This document shows, in pieces, positions 27,557-35,882 of a stretch of 56,588 nt of DNA. The notes under the pieces are model-generated. The model had not been told where the DNA came from, did not search any database, and saw only the letters and a list, made by a program, of their open reading frames with translations. The number at the start of each line of letters is the position of its first letter. The first letter of the stretch is position 1. Both the position numbers and the translations under genes were made by a program. Source of the stretch: JABJMC01 sp964459205 (GTDB lineage: Bacteria > Patescibacteriota > Gracilibacteria > UBA1369 > UBA12473); contig CAYWKJ010000003.1 of the NCBI GenBank assembly GCA_964459205.1, forward strand, positions 1-56,588, in the 5' to 3' direction.

Positions 27557-29359
27557 GGCCGCGGCTTCGGCTTCTAGGGCTTCTTTTATGGCTTGTTCTT
27601 CAAGATATTCGATTTTAGCGTCTAGGGCCTCAAGCGCTGTTTCAAGTTGTGGATCAAGTCCGGCTTCAATGTCTTCAGCGGTTAAGTCAACATCATAATG
27701 AGGGGAAATTCCCATTTCATTAATACTGTGGAAACGAGCGCTGCGCCACTCGGCAATTGTGACTTTTAAGGATGAGCCGCCAACGTAGCGGATGATTTCT
27801 TGTACCGTGCCTTTCCCATAAGTTGTTTTCCCAACTAAAACAGCATCTTGTTCCTCTTTTAGGACTAGAGCCATAATTTCCGCGGCTGAGGCTGATTCTT
27901 CGTTAATAATGATTACCATCGGGTAATCAGCCCATTCACCGTTACCGGTGGACATATGGAAAGCAGAGTGACTTTCGCCATAATAAACGTAAATTAATGG
28001 TTTCCCATAAGGAATGAAATGTCCAAGTACAGAACGTATGGATTCTAAGTAACCACCGGGATTATCGCGTAAATCAAAGATAAATCCTTTAAAATCAGGG
28101 TTTTCTTCGATTAAAGGTTGAATTGTTTGGGTGAAATCAATAAAAGAGAGTGAATCAAATAGGTTAATATCAACGTAAATCGCGTTTTCCATAATTTCGC
28201 CCCGTATATAGCTCAGATCAACTACTGCTCGGGTGATAGTGATGTCAACGATTTCTTCGCTTTTACGTCTTTGGACGGTTAAAACAACATCTGTTCCTGC
28301 TTCGCCGCGGATTAAGTCGGTTATTTCAGCTAATTCGCTAGCCGTCGTATCAATGCCATCAACAGCTAAAATACGGTCATTTAAATGCAAGCCCGAGGAT
28401 TCAGCCGGAGCACCGCTAATAAAGCTGTAAATTACAATATACCCGTCTTCATTTTCTGTTAAATGGGCGCCAATTCCAGTTAGTTCTCCTTCTAAATAGC
28501 TATTATAGGCACTGGCTTCTTCAGGAGGTAGAAAGGCGCTATATTCGTCTTCAAGGGCTTCAACCATGCCAATCATGGCATTATAAATAAGAGTTTCGGT
28601 GTCTAAATCTTCGCGGCCGTAATAGCTAGTGTGTAAACGGTTCCAAACATCAACAAAAATGTCTAAGTGCGGTATCTCGTAAGTTAATTCTTCATCAAAT
28701 AATTCAGCTTCTAGTTCTGCAAAATCGTCGACAAGTTGGCTTCCATAAAGAAAAACATCCATTTTAAAGAGTAGATCTGTAGCTTCGCCACGGGTTAATG
28801 GTTTTAAAGGGCGGAAATATTCGGAATCGTCTGAATCAAGTGGGTCAATTAAATCGTAAATTTCTCCATAATAAACTGTCGGGGCATACCAGGCGTTGTA
28901 GCGGACATCGCGATAGTTTAAAGTCCAAGCTTCTTCGTGCATTAAGCGCGGGATAGGTATTCCGAGCAAATTAAGAACCATTTGAATTCCTTCGACGCGA
29001 GTTAAAGGTTCGTGAGGGTTAAGTTCAGATTCGTCGTCTAATAAGCCAATTTCATAACCTTTTTGCACAAAAGGGGCAAACCAGGCGCCCTCTGGGACAT
29101 CTTGGTAAGGATAAGTGCGTAGTTCGACAGCATTTGGATCAACTTGATAGTTGGCGAGTAGCATTTTCAAAAATTCAGCGCGTGTTACGGCAATTTCAGG
29201 TTGAAAATCACCTCCTTCATAGCCTTCAATAACTCCTTTTTCTTGAAGATATTTAATGGAATCTAAATAAGTATTGGCTTCGGTGTCCGTAAAGTCAGCT
29301 TGGGCAAGGGGTGTAATTAATAGGGTGGAAAGTAGTAGGGCGGCAAAAAGGCGTTTCAT
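27524..29359 (-). CDS. SLH-anchored S41 (C-terminal processing) peptidase with PDZ domain
   Basis: About 611 residues from the ATG at 29359, which starts the signal peptide (MKRLFAALLLSTLLITPLAQA). A longer frame from 29392 would begin inside the terminator hairpin. Three SLH motifs cover ~22-200 (GVIEGYEGGDFQPE...TRAEF and two more). A PDZ domain lies at ~290-375 (GIGAHL...GAPAESSGLHLNDRILAVDG), then the S41 catalytic domain: FDLRDNPGG, nucleophile Ser in EESASAAEI, and Lys in GKTTYGKGTVQ. It should be a cell-surface serine protease held by SLH binding, like the giant protein at 52-12678, and may process surface proteins. The C-terminus is Glu/Ala-rich and overlaps the HExxH gene. Confidence 0.92.
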   Translation of the reverse strand: MKRLFAALLLSTLLITPLAQADFTDTEANTYLDSIKYLQEKGVIEGYEGGDFQPEIAVTRAEFLKMLLANYQVDPNAVELRTYPYQDVPEGAWFAPFVQKGYEIGLLDDESELNPHEPLTRVEGIQMVLNLLGIPIPRLMHEEAWTLNYRDVRYNAWYAPTVYYGEIYDLIDPLDSDDSEYFRPLKPLTRGEATDLLFKMDVFLYGSQLVDDFAELEAELFDEELTYEIPHLDIFVDVWNRLHTSYYGREDLDTETLIYNAMIGMVEALEDEYSAFLPPEEASAYNSYLEGELTGIGAHLTENEDGYIVIYSFISGAPAESSGLHLNDRILAVDGIDTTASELAEITDLIRGEAGTDVVLTVQRRKSEEIVDITITRAVVDLSYIRGEIMENAIYVDINLFDSLSFIDFTQTIQPLIEENPDFKGFIFDLRDNPGGYLESIRSVLGHFIPYGKPLIYVYYGESHSAFHMSTGNGEWADYPMVIIINEESASAAEIMALVLKEEQDAVLVGKTTYGKGTVQEIIRYVGGSSLKVTIAEWRSARFHSINEMGISPHYDVDLTAEDIEAGLDPQLETALEALDAKIEYLEEQAIKEALEAEAAALEAAEEETDE

Positions 29360-29375
29360 TAAGGTTTGATTAAAT

Positions 29376-29408
29376 TTTAAAAGCGGCCCCATTCTAGCGA
29401 ATGGGGCC
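29376..29408 (-). terminator. Intrinsic terminator downstream of the 118-residue gene
   Basis: A perfect 9-bp stem (ggccccatt / aatggggcc, 29385-29408) with a 6-nt loop is followed on the minus strand by gcTTTTaaaattt. It lies between the hypothetical gene and the S41 peptidase gene. Confidence 0.75.
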
Positions 29409-29431
29409 TTAAAGGCAACTTGAAAATGGTT

Positions 29432-29788
29432 TTAGGCGACTAGTGAATTGGGATCGCCTCCAACATAATGTCCTTCTTCGTCGTGACAAAGGGGATATCC
29501 ATGAAGTAGATTGGTTTGAAGTGTACTCATGCCTATTCTATCTCTAGCATGTTCAGTAGTTGAGCCTAATGGGTGAGCTTTGTCGTGAGCAGTAAGGGCT
29601 GGCCCGCGACGTCCGGTGCTTTCAAGCATTACTAATCGGCGGTTTCTTCCTTGGGCTGCGCCGGGATTTCTATCATCTAATAATCCTTCAGCCGTTGGTT
29701 GAGGGATTCCTTGGCCGTCAATTTGTCCGTCTTTAAGAATCTCTTCAGCTTGTTCCGCATCGGGATTATCACTAACTGTAAGTACCAT
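29432..29788 (-). CDS. Hypothetical protein, 118 residues
   Basis: Not recognised. A small soluble, polar protein with no signal peptide or membrane helix, rich in Gly, Asp, Glu and His. The C-terminal half holds several His and one Cys (HDKAHPLGSTTEHARDR..., LCHDEEGHYVGGD) that could bind metal, but no family motif is clear. The case for a real gene is the clean intrinsic terminator directly after its stop and its position as the only occupant of this interval. It is divergent from the FecR-like gene. Confidence 0.55.
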   Translation of the reverse strand: MVLTVSDNPDAEQAEEILKDGQIDGQGIPQPTAEGLLDDRNPGAAQGRNRRLVMLESTGRRGPALTAHDKAHPLGSTTEHARDRIGMSTLQTNLLHGYPLCHDEEGHYVGGDPNSLVA

Positions 29789-29810
29789 GTTTAGGGTGGA
29801 TTAAATTATG

Positions 29811-29880
29811 GGGTTAACTAATTTTGGCTTAGGGCTGCAAAAAAAGCAAGGGTCAGCGGATGTGAAAATATTGGGTTAAC
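29811..29880. repeat. Two copies of GGGTTAAC in a divergent intergenic region
   Basis: Identical 8-mers at 29811-29818 and 29873-29880, each containing the palindrome GTTAAC, lie 62 bp apart between the 118-residue gene and the FecR-like gene. The second is 22 bp upstream of the predicted -35. Possible operator half-sites; otherwise chance. Confidence 0.3.
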
Positions 29881-29902
29881 CTGATTTTTAGTACACCTTT
29901 TG

Positions 29903-29931
29903 TTGTTATTTAAGGTGAAAAATGGTATAAT
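29903..29931 (+). promoter_or_regulatory. Promoter of the FecR-like gene
   Basis: TTGTTA (29903-29908), 17-bp spacer, TATAAT (29926-29931) with an extended TGG. The ATG is 22 nt downstream. Confidence 0.75.
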
Positions 29932-29953
29932 ATATTGAATTTGAACCTTTTTT

Positions 29954-32365
29954 ATGCCCGAAAACACCACTTTATCGCTTTCTAAAGTCAAATTAGGCGC
30001 CTCTGTCGTTGTGCTTCTGGGTGTTTTGGCTGGATTTACCTTTATCACCTCTTTTTGGGGAGAATCACACTTTCAGGGTGGACCCACTGAGGATCTTTCC
30101 CAAATTGAATATATTTCTGGTGGGGACGTGCAAGTGGGGGTAAATGAGGAATCGTCTGTGCTTTCAGACCAAACTTTAGAATCGGGAATGTCTTTTTCAA
30201 CTGGAGAAGATTCTGAGTTAGCAGTTCAGACTTATGCTGCTGATTTATTGCGTCTTTACCCTAATACAGAGGTTGTTTTTGAAGAAGTAGATTTAGAATC
30301 TGATCCGATTCAGGCTAAAGTTCGTTTAGTTTCTGGTGAAGTTTGGGTTAGTGATTTGCAGGGGACTGTAAAATGGGTTTTGGAAGCTGATCAGGTCCGG
30401 ATTGAGCCTGAAAATGGTTCGACTTATGTTTCTTTTGATGATGATATTTATGTTTTGGCAGCTCATCATCCTACGGAAGTTTCTTTTTTGGAGGATGATA
30501 CGGTGTTGAATTCATATCTGGTGACTGAATCACACGAAGTTTCTATTCAACCCTCTAGTGTGACCTCAGTTTTGGGACAACTCCGCTATACCAAGCTTAC
30601 GAAAGAGTTTCCTTTTGTGTATGAAGATGAAGATGATTGGGATGATCGTTATACCTCAGCTCTAAAAGAAGATGAACGGCGTTTGGCAGAAGTTTATTCT
30701 ACGTTTGTATCCTCCTTGCGACGTAATGGAAATGGCGGCTTAGAAGAAGGTTCTTTTCGTCATGATTTACAGGGTTGGTATCGTACGATTCGTTCTTATT
30801 TAACAGTGAGTGATCAGCATTTATTAGAGATTGAGGAGGATGAAGATTTAGAGCTTTTATTGCAAGCGCTTTATTTGATTGTTCAGGGCGAGGATGCCAC
30901 GGCTAGCGATCGTTTGCAGGCCTTTAAAGTGGCTGCCCAAGATTTTGAAACTTTGGATAAATTGGCGGAGTTTGATCGTGTTTTTAAATCTGTTTACTAC
31001 GGCGATGCTTTTTATGAGGCGAAGTCTTTAGTGCGGGAGGTCCAGTACGAGCGAGCGAGTGAAGAAGAGCGACTTGTTTTATCAATGCAGTTTTTGCGGG
31101 AATTGCTTAATGAAGCTTATGATTTGTTAGATCGTGGGGATCGAACTGAGGCTAAATTAGCCTTGGAGGCTTATAACGAAACTTGGCAGTCTTTGATTAA
31201 TCGAATAGATTCAGATTTGCCTGGAGTGGTACAAGGGTTAACTGCTGAGCGTCAAATTTTGCAGAATTTGCTTTATCGTGAAGATACTTTTTATGCAGTT
31301 TCTTATTATGAAGTTTTAAGTGATTTGGAGGATAAAATTTTGACACTTACCGCAGAAGAATATGATTTAAATGAGGAGCGTCAGGCTTTTGCGCAAGATA
31401 AGCTTAGGGCTTTAAGCCGTTTAATTGATCTGACTGATGATGAGCTTGTTTCAGTGGAAGATTCTTTGGATTTGGGTTATTTATTAATGTCTGATGCCCG
31501 TGATTTATTGAATGATGTAACAACTGAAACAGCGGTGAAGTCATATTTTTTAGATCAGTTAAAAGAGTTTAGTTTGATGTTTGAGTTTATTGGTTCTTCT
31601 GACTTTGTTTTGAGTGAGGGTTCATTTGAAGATAAGTTCCAGGATTACTTAGAAAAAGAAGGGGATATGGAGGCCTTAGCAGATTATATTTTGGGTCTTA
31701 CTGGTGAGGAGGAGGAAACAGAGTTGACCTTGGAGGAGGCCCAAGCAGAGGCTGAAGAGGCTTTTGATAAGGAGGGAATTGATTATATTGCTTTGGTTCC
31801 ACTGGGTGATCAAGGATATCGTTTGTTTCAAGTTGAAGGTGGACGCGTGGATTTAGTTGAATTTGAAGCTAATTATGATCGGGTTTCAGAAATTATTTAT
31901 GATTTAGAAGTTAATGGTGAAGTGTTTTCTGCGGGAGTAAAATTAGAAGATTTAGGCGATGCAATTGTGCAGGCTACGACCGAGGAAAGTGATGATGAGG
32001 AAGAGGAAATTGAAATTGAACAAGGTTTGAGTTCGGTAGAGGCCTTTGCTATAGATTTTGCGAAAACAGCTCTACTTAGTGAGGGGTTAGAAATTAGCGA
32101 TGATGAAATTTCGATTGTTGATTTGAATGAGAACTTATTTGCGATTAGTTATGAAATGGAATATCAGGGACAGCCTGTTCAAGTTGAGTTTTTATTTGAT
32201 GCTGACACAAATGAAGCTTCGGAGATTTTAGCGGTTTTTGGTGAGATGGTGGTGACTGTAGATGAGGAGTTGCCAGTATCAGAAATGGAGGCGCTTATTG
32301 AGGTCAATTTAGAGCCAGATTTAGAGGAAGAAGTAACTACCGAAGAGTCGGTTGAGACTGAATAA
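29954..32365 (+). CDS. Single-pass membrane protein with FecR-like extracytoplasmic domain
   Basis: 803 residues. One N-terminal membrane helix (~14-33) has no obvious cleavage site. A FecR-like beta domain follows (~45-165): GGDVQVGVNEESSVLSDQ.L..GM.FSTGEDSELAVQTYAADLLRLYPNTEVVFEE, matching the pattern of a modified surface sensor or ligand domain. The rest is a long acidic alpha-helical region (~210-590) and two small mixed domains near the C-terminus that resemble each other and PepSY-type folds. No FecA, FecI or other sigma/anti-sigma gene is adjacent, so an iron-signalling role is not supported. Probably an envelope protein of unknown function. Confidence 0.7.
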   Translation: MPENTTLSLSKVKLGASVVVLLGVLAGFTFITSFWGESHFQGGPTEDLSQIEYISGGDVQVGVNEESSVLSDQTLESGMSFSTGEDSELAVQTYAADLLRLYPNTEVVFEEVDLESDPIQAKVRLVSGEVWVSDLQGTVKWVLEADQVRIEPENGSTYVSFDDDIYVLAAHHPTEVSFLEDDTVLNSYLVTESHEVSIQPSSVTSVLGQLRYTKLTKEFPFVYEDEDDWDDRYTSALKEDERRLAEVYSTFVSSLRRNGNGGLEEGSFRHDLQGWYRTIRSYLTVSDQHLLEIEEDEDLELLLQALYLIVQGEDATASDRLQAFKVAAQDFETLDKLAEFDRVFKSVYYGDAFYEAKSLVREVQYERASEEERLVLSMQFLRELLNEAYDLLDRGDRTEAKLALEAYNETWQSLINRIDSDLPGVVQGLTAERQILQNLLYREDTFYAVSYYEVLSDLEDKILTLTAEEYDLNEERQAFAQDKLRALSRLIDLTDDELVSVEDSLDLGYLLMSDARDLLNDVTTETAVKSYFLDQLKEFSLMFEFIGSSDFVLSEGSFEDKFQDYLEKEGDMEALADYILGLTGEEEETELTLEEAQAEAEEAFDKEGIDYIALVPLGDQGYRLFQVEGGRVDLVEFEANYDRVSEIIYDLEVNGEVFSAGVKLEDLGDAIVQATTEESDDEEEEIEIEQGLSSVEAFAIDFAKTALLSEGLEISDDEISIVDLNENLFAISYEMEYQGQPVQVEFLFDADTNEASEILAVFGEMVVTVDEELPVSEMEALIEVNLEPDLEEEVTTEESVETE

Positions 32366-32372
32366 AGTAAAG

Positions 32373-32401
32373 TTGCGGGTTTCGGCGCGCTGTGATACAT
32401 T
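32373..32401 (+). promoter_or_regulatory. Promoter of gyrB
   Basis: TTGCGG (32373-32378), 17-bp spacer, TACATT (32396-32401) with extended TGA. The ATG at 32432 follows after 30 nt. Confidence 0.65.
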
Positions 32402-32431
32402 TTCGCCAGTCGCAAATTTTTTGTTTTTACT

Positions 32432-34354
32432 ATGGCTAAAGAGAAAGCTACGCCGCAAGAATATGGAGCAGATCAGATTCAGGTCTTAGAAGGCTTGGAG
32501 GCAGTTCGAAAACGTCCGGGAATGTATATTGGGACCACAGATATAGCTGGTTTGCACCACTTAATTTGGGAGGTTGTTGATAATGCGATTGATGAGGCCA
32601 TGGCTGGTCATTGTACTCATATTTTGGTGACGATTCATGATGATGGTTCATTAAGTGTGCATGATAATGGGCGTGGTATTCCGATTGAAAAACATAAGAA
32701 AACTGGTAAATCTGCCCTAGAGACTGTACTTACGGTACTGCATGCTGGTGGTAAATTTGGTGGTGGTGGTTACAAAGTTTCTGGTGGTTTGCATGGTGTG
32801 GGTGTTTCGGTTGTGAATGCGCTTTCTACCAAGCTTTCCGCTGAGATTTGTCGTGATGGCAAGCGTTATGCCCAGCAATATGATATGGGGGTTGCTAAAA
32901 AAGAGATAGAAGTTGTAGGCGAGGCTAAAGAAACTGGTACAGTTATTCGGTTTTGGCCGGATGCCAAAGTGTTTGAGACAGTGGAATTTAATTTTCAAAC
33001 TATTGTTACTCGCATGCGACAGCAGGCTTACCTTACCAAGGGGGTAATGATTAGTGTGGTTGATGAACGTGAAGGTCAGGATAATAAAAAATATCGTTTT
33101 TATTTTGAAGGTGGAGTTAAATCTTATGTTAGTCATTTAAATAAGGGCAAAGACACTACTTCGGAGGTGATTTATATGGAACGGGAAGCGGAAGAGGGAA
33201 ATATTGAAATTGCCATGCAATATACAAATTCTTTTCAAGAGCATGTCTTTACTTTTGCAAATAATATTCATACAACAGAAGGTGGTATGCACTTAACTGG
33301 GTTTAAGTCGGCCCTAACTCGTATTGTTAATGCTTATGGTCGGAAAAATAATTTTATTAAGGAAAAAGACCCTAATTTAACCTCTGAAGATGTACGTGAA
33401 GGACTTACTATGGTTCTTTCGGTGAAGTTGGGTGATCCACAGTTTGAAGGTCAAACTAAGAGTAAGTTAGGTAATCCGGAAATGAGAACGGCAGTTGAAA
33501 CGGTATTTGGTGAGTTTTTTCAGGAATATTTAGAAGAAAACCCAGAAGATGGGAAAAAAGTGTTTGCAAAATGTGCTTTGGCGGCTCGGGCTCGTCTCGC
33601 GGCTCGTGCAGCGCGTGACACAGTTATTCGAAAAGGCGCTTTGGATGGCTTAACTTTGCCTGGTAAATTAGCTGATTGTTCGTCAAAGGATCCTAAAAAT
33701 TCTGAGTTATTCATTGTTGAGGGAGATTCGGCGGGAGGTTCTGCTAAGCAGGGTCGTAATCGAGAATTTCAGGCTATTTTGCCACTGCGTGGTAAGATTT
33801 TGAATGTAGAACATGCTCGTATGGATCGCATTTTGGGTAATACCGAGATTAAGGCTTTAATTATTGCGATGGGTATTGGAATTGGGGAATTTTTTGATAT
33901 TGAAAAGCTTCGTTATGATCGCGTGGTAATTATGACTGATGCGGATGTAGATGGAGCGCATATTAGAACTCTTCTTTTGACACTATTTTATCGTTATTTC
34001 CTTCCGTTAATTGAGGGTGGTCATTTGTATATTGCGCAACCACCGCTTTATAAGCTTTCTCAAGGAAAGCGAATTAAATACGTTTATACTGAGGATGGAA
34101 AGGAGGCGTTTTTGAATGAAGCAAATCCAGATGCTAAAATCGGGATTCAACGATATAAAGGTCTTGGAGAAATGAATCCTAAGCAACTTTGGGAAACCAC
34201 TATGGATCCGGAAACTCGTCGGATGCTTAGAGTTACAGTAGATGATGCGGAGCGGGCTGATAAGGTGTTTGATACGCTTATGGGCGCCGAGGTTATGCCA
34301 CGTAAGAAGTTTATCCAAACTCATGCTAAGCGAGTTAAGAATCTGGACATTTAG
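32432..34354 (+). CDS. gyrB: DNA gyrase subunit B
   Basis: 640 residues, the typical length without the enterobacterial insert. The GHKL ATPase motifs are intact: EVVDNAIDEA (catalytic Glu and Asn), DNGRGIP, and GLHGVGVSVVNALS. The Toprim motifs EGDSAGGSA and DADVDGAHIRTLLLT and the C-terminal QRYKGLGEMNPKQLWETTMDP are canonical. It supplies ATP-driven strand passage for GyrA (minus strand, 20138-22888). It has its own promoter and no Shine-Dalgarno sequence. Confidence 0.97.
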   Translation: MAKEKATPQEYGADQIQVLEGLEAVRKRPGMYIGTTDIAGLHHLIWEVVDNAIDEAMAGHCTHILVTIHDDGSLSVHDNGRGIPIEKHKKTGKSALETVLTVLHAGGKFGGGGYKVSGGLHGVGVSVVNALSTKLSAEICRDGKRYAQQYDMGVAKKEIEVVGEAKETGTVIRFWPDAKVFETVEFNFQTIVTRMRQQAYLTKGVMISVVDEREGQDNKKYRFYFEGGVKSYVSHLNKGKDTTSEVIYMEREAEEGNIEIAMQYTNSFQEHVFTFANNIHTTEGGMHLTGFKSALTRIVNAYGRKNNFIKEKDPNLTSEDVREGLTMVLSVKLGDPQFEGQTKSKLGNPEMRTAVETVFGEFFQEYLEENPEDGKKVFAKCALAARARLAARAARDTVIRKGALDGLTLPGKLADCSSKDPKNSELFIVEGDSAGGSAKQGRNREFQAILPLRGKILNVEHARMDRILGNTEIKALIIAMGIGIGEFFDIEKLRYDRVVIMTDADVDGAHIRTLLLTLFYRYFLPLIEGGHLYIAQPPLYKLSQGKRIKYVYTEDGKEAFLNEANPDAKIGIQRYKGLGEMNPKQLWETTMDPETRRMLRVTVDDAERADKVFDTLMGAEVMPRKKFIQTHAKRVKNLDI

Positions 34355-34426
34355 AGATTTTTATAGCATAAAAGTATTATTTTAACACCCTTCCGATAGT
34401 TGTCTGGTTGTTTTGTGGTATACCTG

Positions 34427-34455
34427 TTGAAGAGGTGGGGTTTTTGCGGTAAAAT
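34427..34455 (+). promoter_or_regulatory. Promoter of the 92-residue gene
   Basis: TTGAAG (34427-34432), 17-bp spacer, TAAAAT (34450-34455). The ATG at 34487 is 31 nt downstream. Confidence 0.7.
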
Positions 34456-34486
34456 GTTAAGAATCAAAAAATAAAACAAATATTTT

Positions 34487-34765
34487 ATGGATTTCTCGGT
34501 GGATGGTTTTCCTGGAAAACTTATTGATTTGGGAGCAGTGGGGACGTTCAAAGCACGGATAACTCGCTTAAATAAGCGGATTAAAGGACGGAGTTATAAA
34601 TTGCGAGAGCTTGTTGAAAGTGATGAGGGGAGTTTTTGGTTGTTTGAGGCTGAGGATGATGATGAGATTTTGGGAGGGGTTTTAAAAATGAAAAAAGGGC
34701 GTTTTTATGCCATAAGTGAGGATGTTTTGAGCCTTTTGGATTCAGAATTTGCAAGAAAATCTTAA
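34487..34765 (+). CDS. Hypothetical protein, 92 residues
   Basis: Not recognised. Small and soluble, with no signal peptide. The N-terminal half is basic (KARITRLNKRIKGRSYKLREL) and the middle acidic (EAEDDDEILGG), suggesting a small beta-rich fold (SH3- or PRC-like at best). A well-formed promoter with the same -10-to-ATG distance as its neighbours supports a real gene. It precedes rpsU, which has its own promoter 6 bp after this stop. Confidence 0.65.
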   Translation: MDFSVDGFPGKLIDLGAVGTFKARITRLNKRIKGRSYKLRELVESDEGSFWLFEAEDDDEILGGVLKMKKGRFYAISEDVLSLLDSEFARKS

Positions 34766-34771
34766 GAGAGC

Positions 34772-34800
34772 TTGACTAGGTTGAACCCAGTATCTATACT
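34772..34800 (+). promoter_or_regulatory. Promoter of the rpsU-prmC-prfA operon
   Basis: TTGACT (34772-34777), 17-bp spacer, TATACT (34795-34800). The ATG at 34830 follows after 29 nt. One of the closest matches to consensus in the window. Confidence 0.82.
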
Positions 34801-34829
34801 GCATCCGCTATTTTAAGAATAATTTTTTT

Positions 34830-35036
34830 ATGGCTGTCAAAGTTAAAAAAAGTTCGAAAGAGTCGTTTGAGCGCTTTATGTCTCGGTTTGACGGGATGGT
34901 ACAGCGTGCTCGTATTGTTCGTTTGCTTAGAGAGCGTCGTTATCGCAAAAAGGATCCGACTAAGCGTCAGGTTCGTGAATCAGCGCTTAAGCGTGATGAG
35001 TATCGCGCCAAACGTGAGAAAATGAAATTCTATTAG
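34830..35036 (+). CDS. rpsU: Ribosomal protein bS21
   Basis: 68 residues, as expected for S21. The protein is very basic. ESFERFMSRFDGMVQRARIVRLLRERRYRKKDPTKRQ matches the family pattern of one long Arg-rich helix preceded by F.R.... S21 is located near the anti-Shine-Dalgarno end of 16S rRNA, of interest here because mRNAs in this window lack Shine-Dalgarno sequences. First gene of an operon with prmC (15 nt away) and prfA. Confidence 0.93.
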   Translation: MAVKVKKSSKESFERFMSRFDGMVQRARIVRLLRERRYRKKDPTKRQVRESALKRDEYRAKREKMKFY

Positions 35037-35051
35037 GTATCACAGCCTCCC

Positions 35052-35882
35052 ATGGTTCTTGTAAAGGACTTTATTCATCGCGCCCGCGTTTTGGATAAAA
35101 GGCTCGAAGCCGAGCTGGTTTTAGCGGATGTTTTGGGGGTGTCAAAAGAGCAGATATTTGCTTATCCAGAGCGTGATTTAAATCTTGAGGAGGAGAAAAA
35201 AGTGGCATTATTTTGGAAGAGAATAGAAAAGGGAGAGCCTCTTGCTTATGTTTTGGGGTCAAAGGATTTTCATGGAATTACTTTAAAAACAGATAAGCGA
35301 GCTTTGATTCCACGTCCGGAGACTGAGTTTTTGGTGGAGAAAATCATGGATTTAGTGGAGGGGATAGCACATCCTCGAATTTTGGATGTTGGGACAGGTT
35401 GTGGGGCGATTGCTTTGGCCTTAGCCCATGGTCTACCTGAGGCGTTTGCTTTTGGAAGTGATGTTTCCGAGGAGGCGATTGCCTTGGCCCAGGAAAATGC
35501 CGCGCAATTAGATTTAGAATCTAAAGTGCAGTTTTGGGTTTCGGATTTGTTAAAGGGGATCCCAAAGGACTTAGAGTTAGATGTTTTGGTGGCGAATTTG
35601 CCGTATATTGGGGAAGAGAAGTTTCATTTTGTAGAGAAAAATGTGGAGGATTATGAGCCTCACGTGGCTTTGTTTGGAGGGCATGATGGACTTCGTTTAT
35701 ATGAGAAATTGTTCGAACAAATAAATTGTTCAACAATGGGCATGAAATGGGTTTTGGGTGAATTTGGATCTCTACAGAGAGAGGTTTTGGAGCAAATGTT
35801 GAGCCACTTTTTTTCAGATAAAAAATGGGAAGTATTGCCAGATTTGGCTGGATTGGATCGTTACTTTATAATCAATTTATGA
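35052..35882 (+). CDS. prmC: Release factor glutamine methyltransferase
   Basis: 276 residues. PrmC (HemK) methylates the Gln of the GGQ motif of release factors; its substrate RF1 is the next gene and overlaps it by an ATGA junction. The helical N-terminal substrate domain covers ~1-85, PRPETEFLVE is the family signature, and the SAM motif is ILDVGTGCGAIALALA. The active-site motif reads NLPYIG instead of the usual NPPYV/I. That substitution keeps the Asn and Tyr that position the glutamine, so activity is still expected. Confidence 0.93.
   Translation: MVLVKDFIHRARVLDKRLEAELVLADVLGVSKEQIFAYPERDLNLEEEKKVALFWKRIEKGEPLAYVLGSKDFHGITLKTDKRALIPRPETEFLVEKIMDLVEGIAHPRILDVGTGCGAIALALAHGLPEAFAFGSDVSEEAIALAQENAAQLDLESKVQFWVSDLLKGIPKDLELDVLVANLPYIGEEKFHFVEKNVEDYEPHVALFGGHDGLRLYEKLFEQINCSTMGMKWVLGEFGSLQREVLEQMLSHFFSDKKWEVLPDLAGLDRYFIINL

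Noticed and set aside
29954..32365. Iron-signalling FecR anti-sigma regulator
   Set aside because: Only the FecR-like domain pattern is present. There is no cytoplasmic anti-sigma segment, no FecI-type sigma factor and no TonB receptor nearby, and the remainder is a long acidic helical protein.
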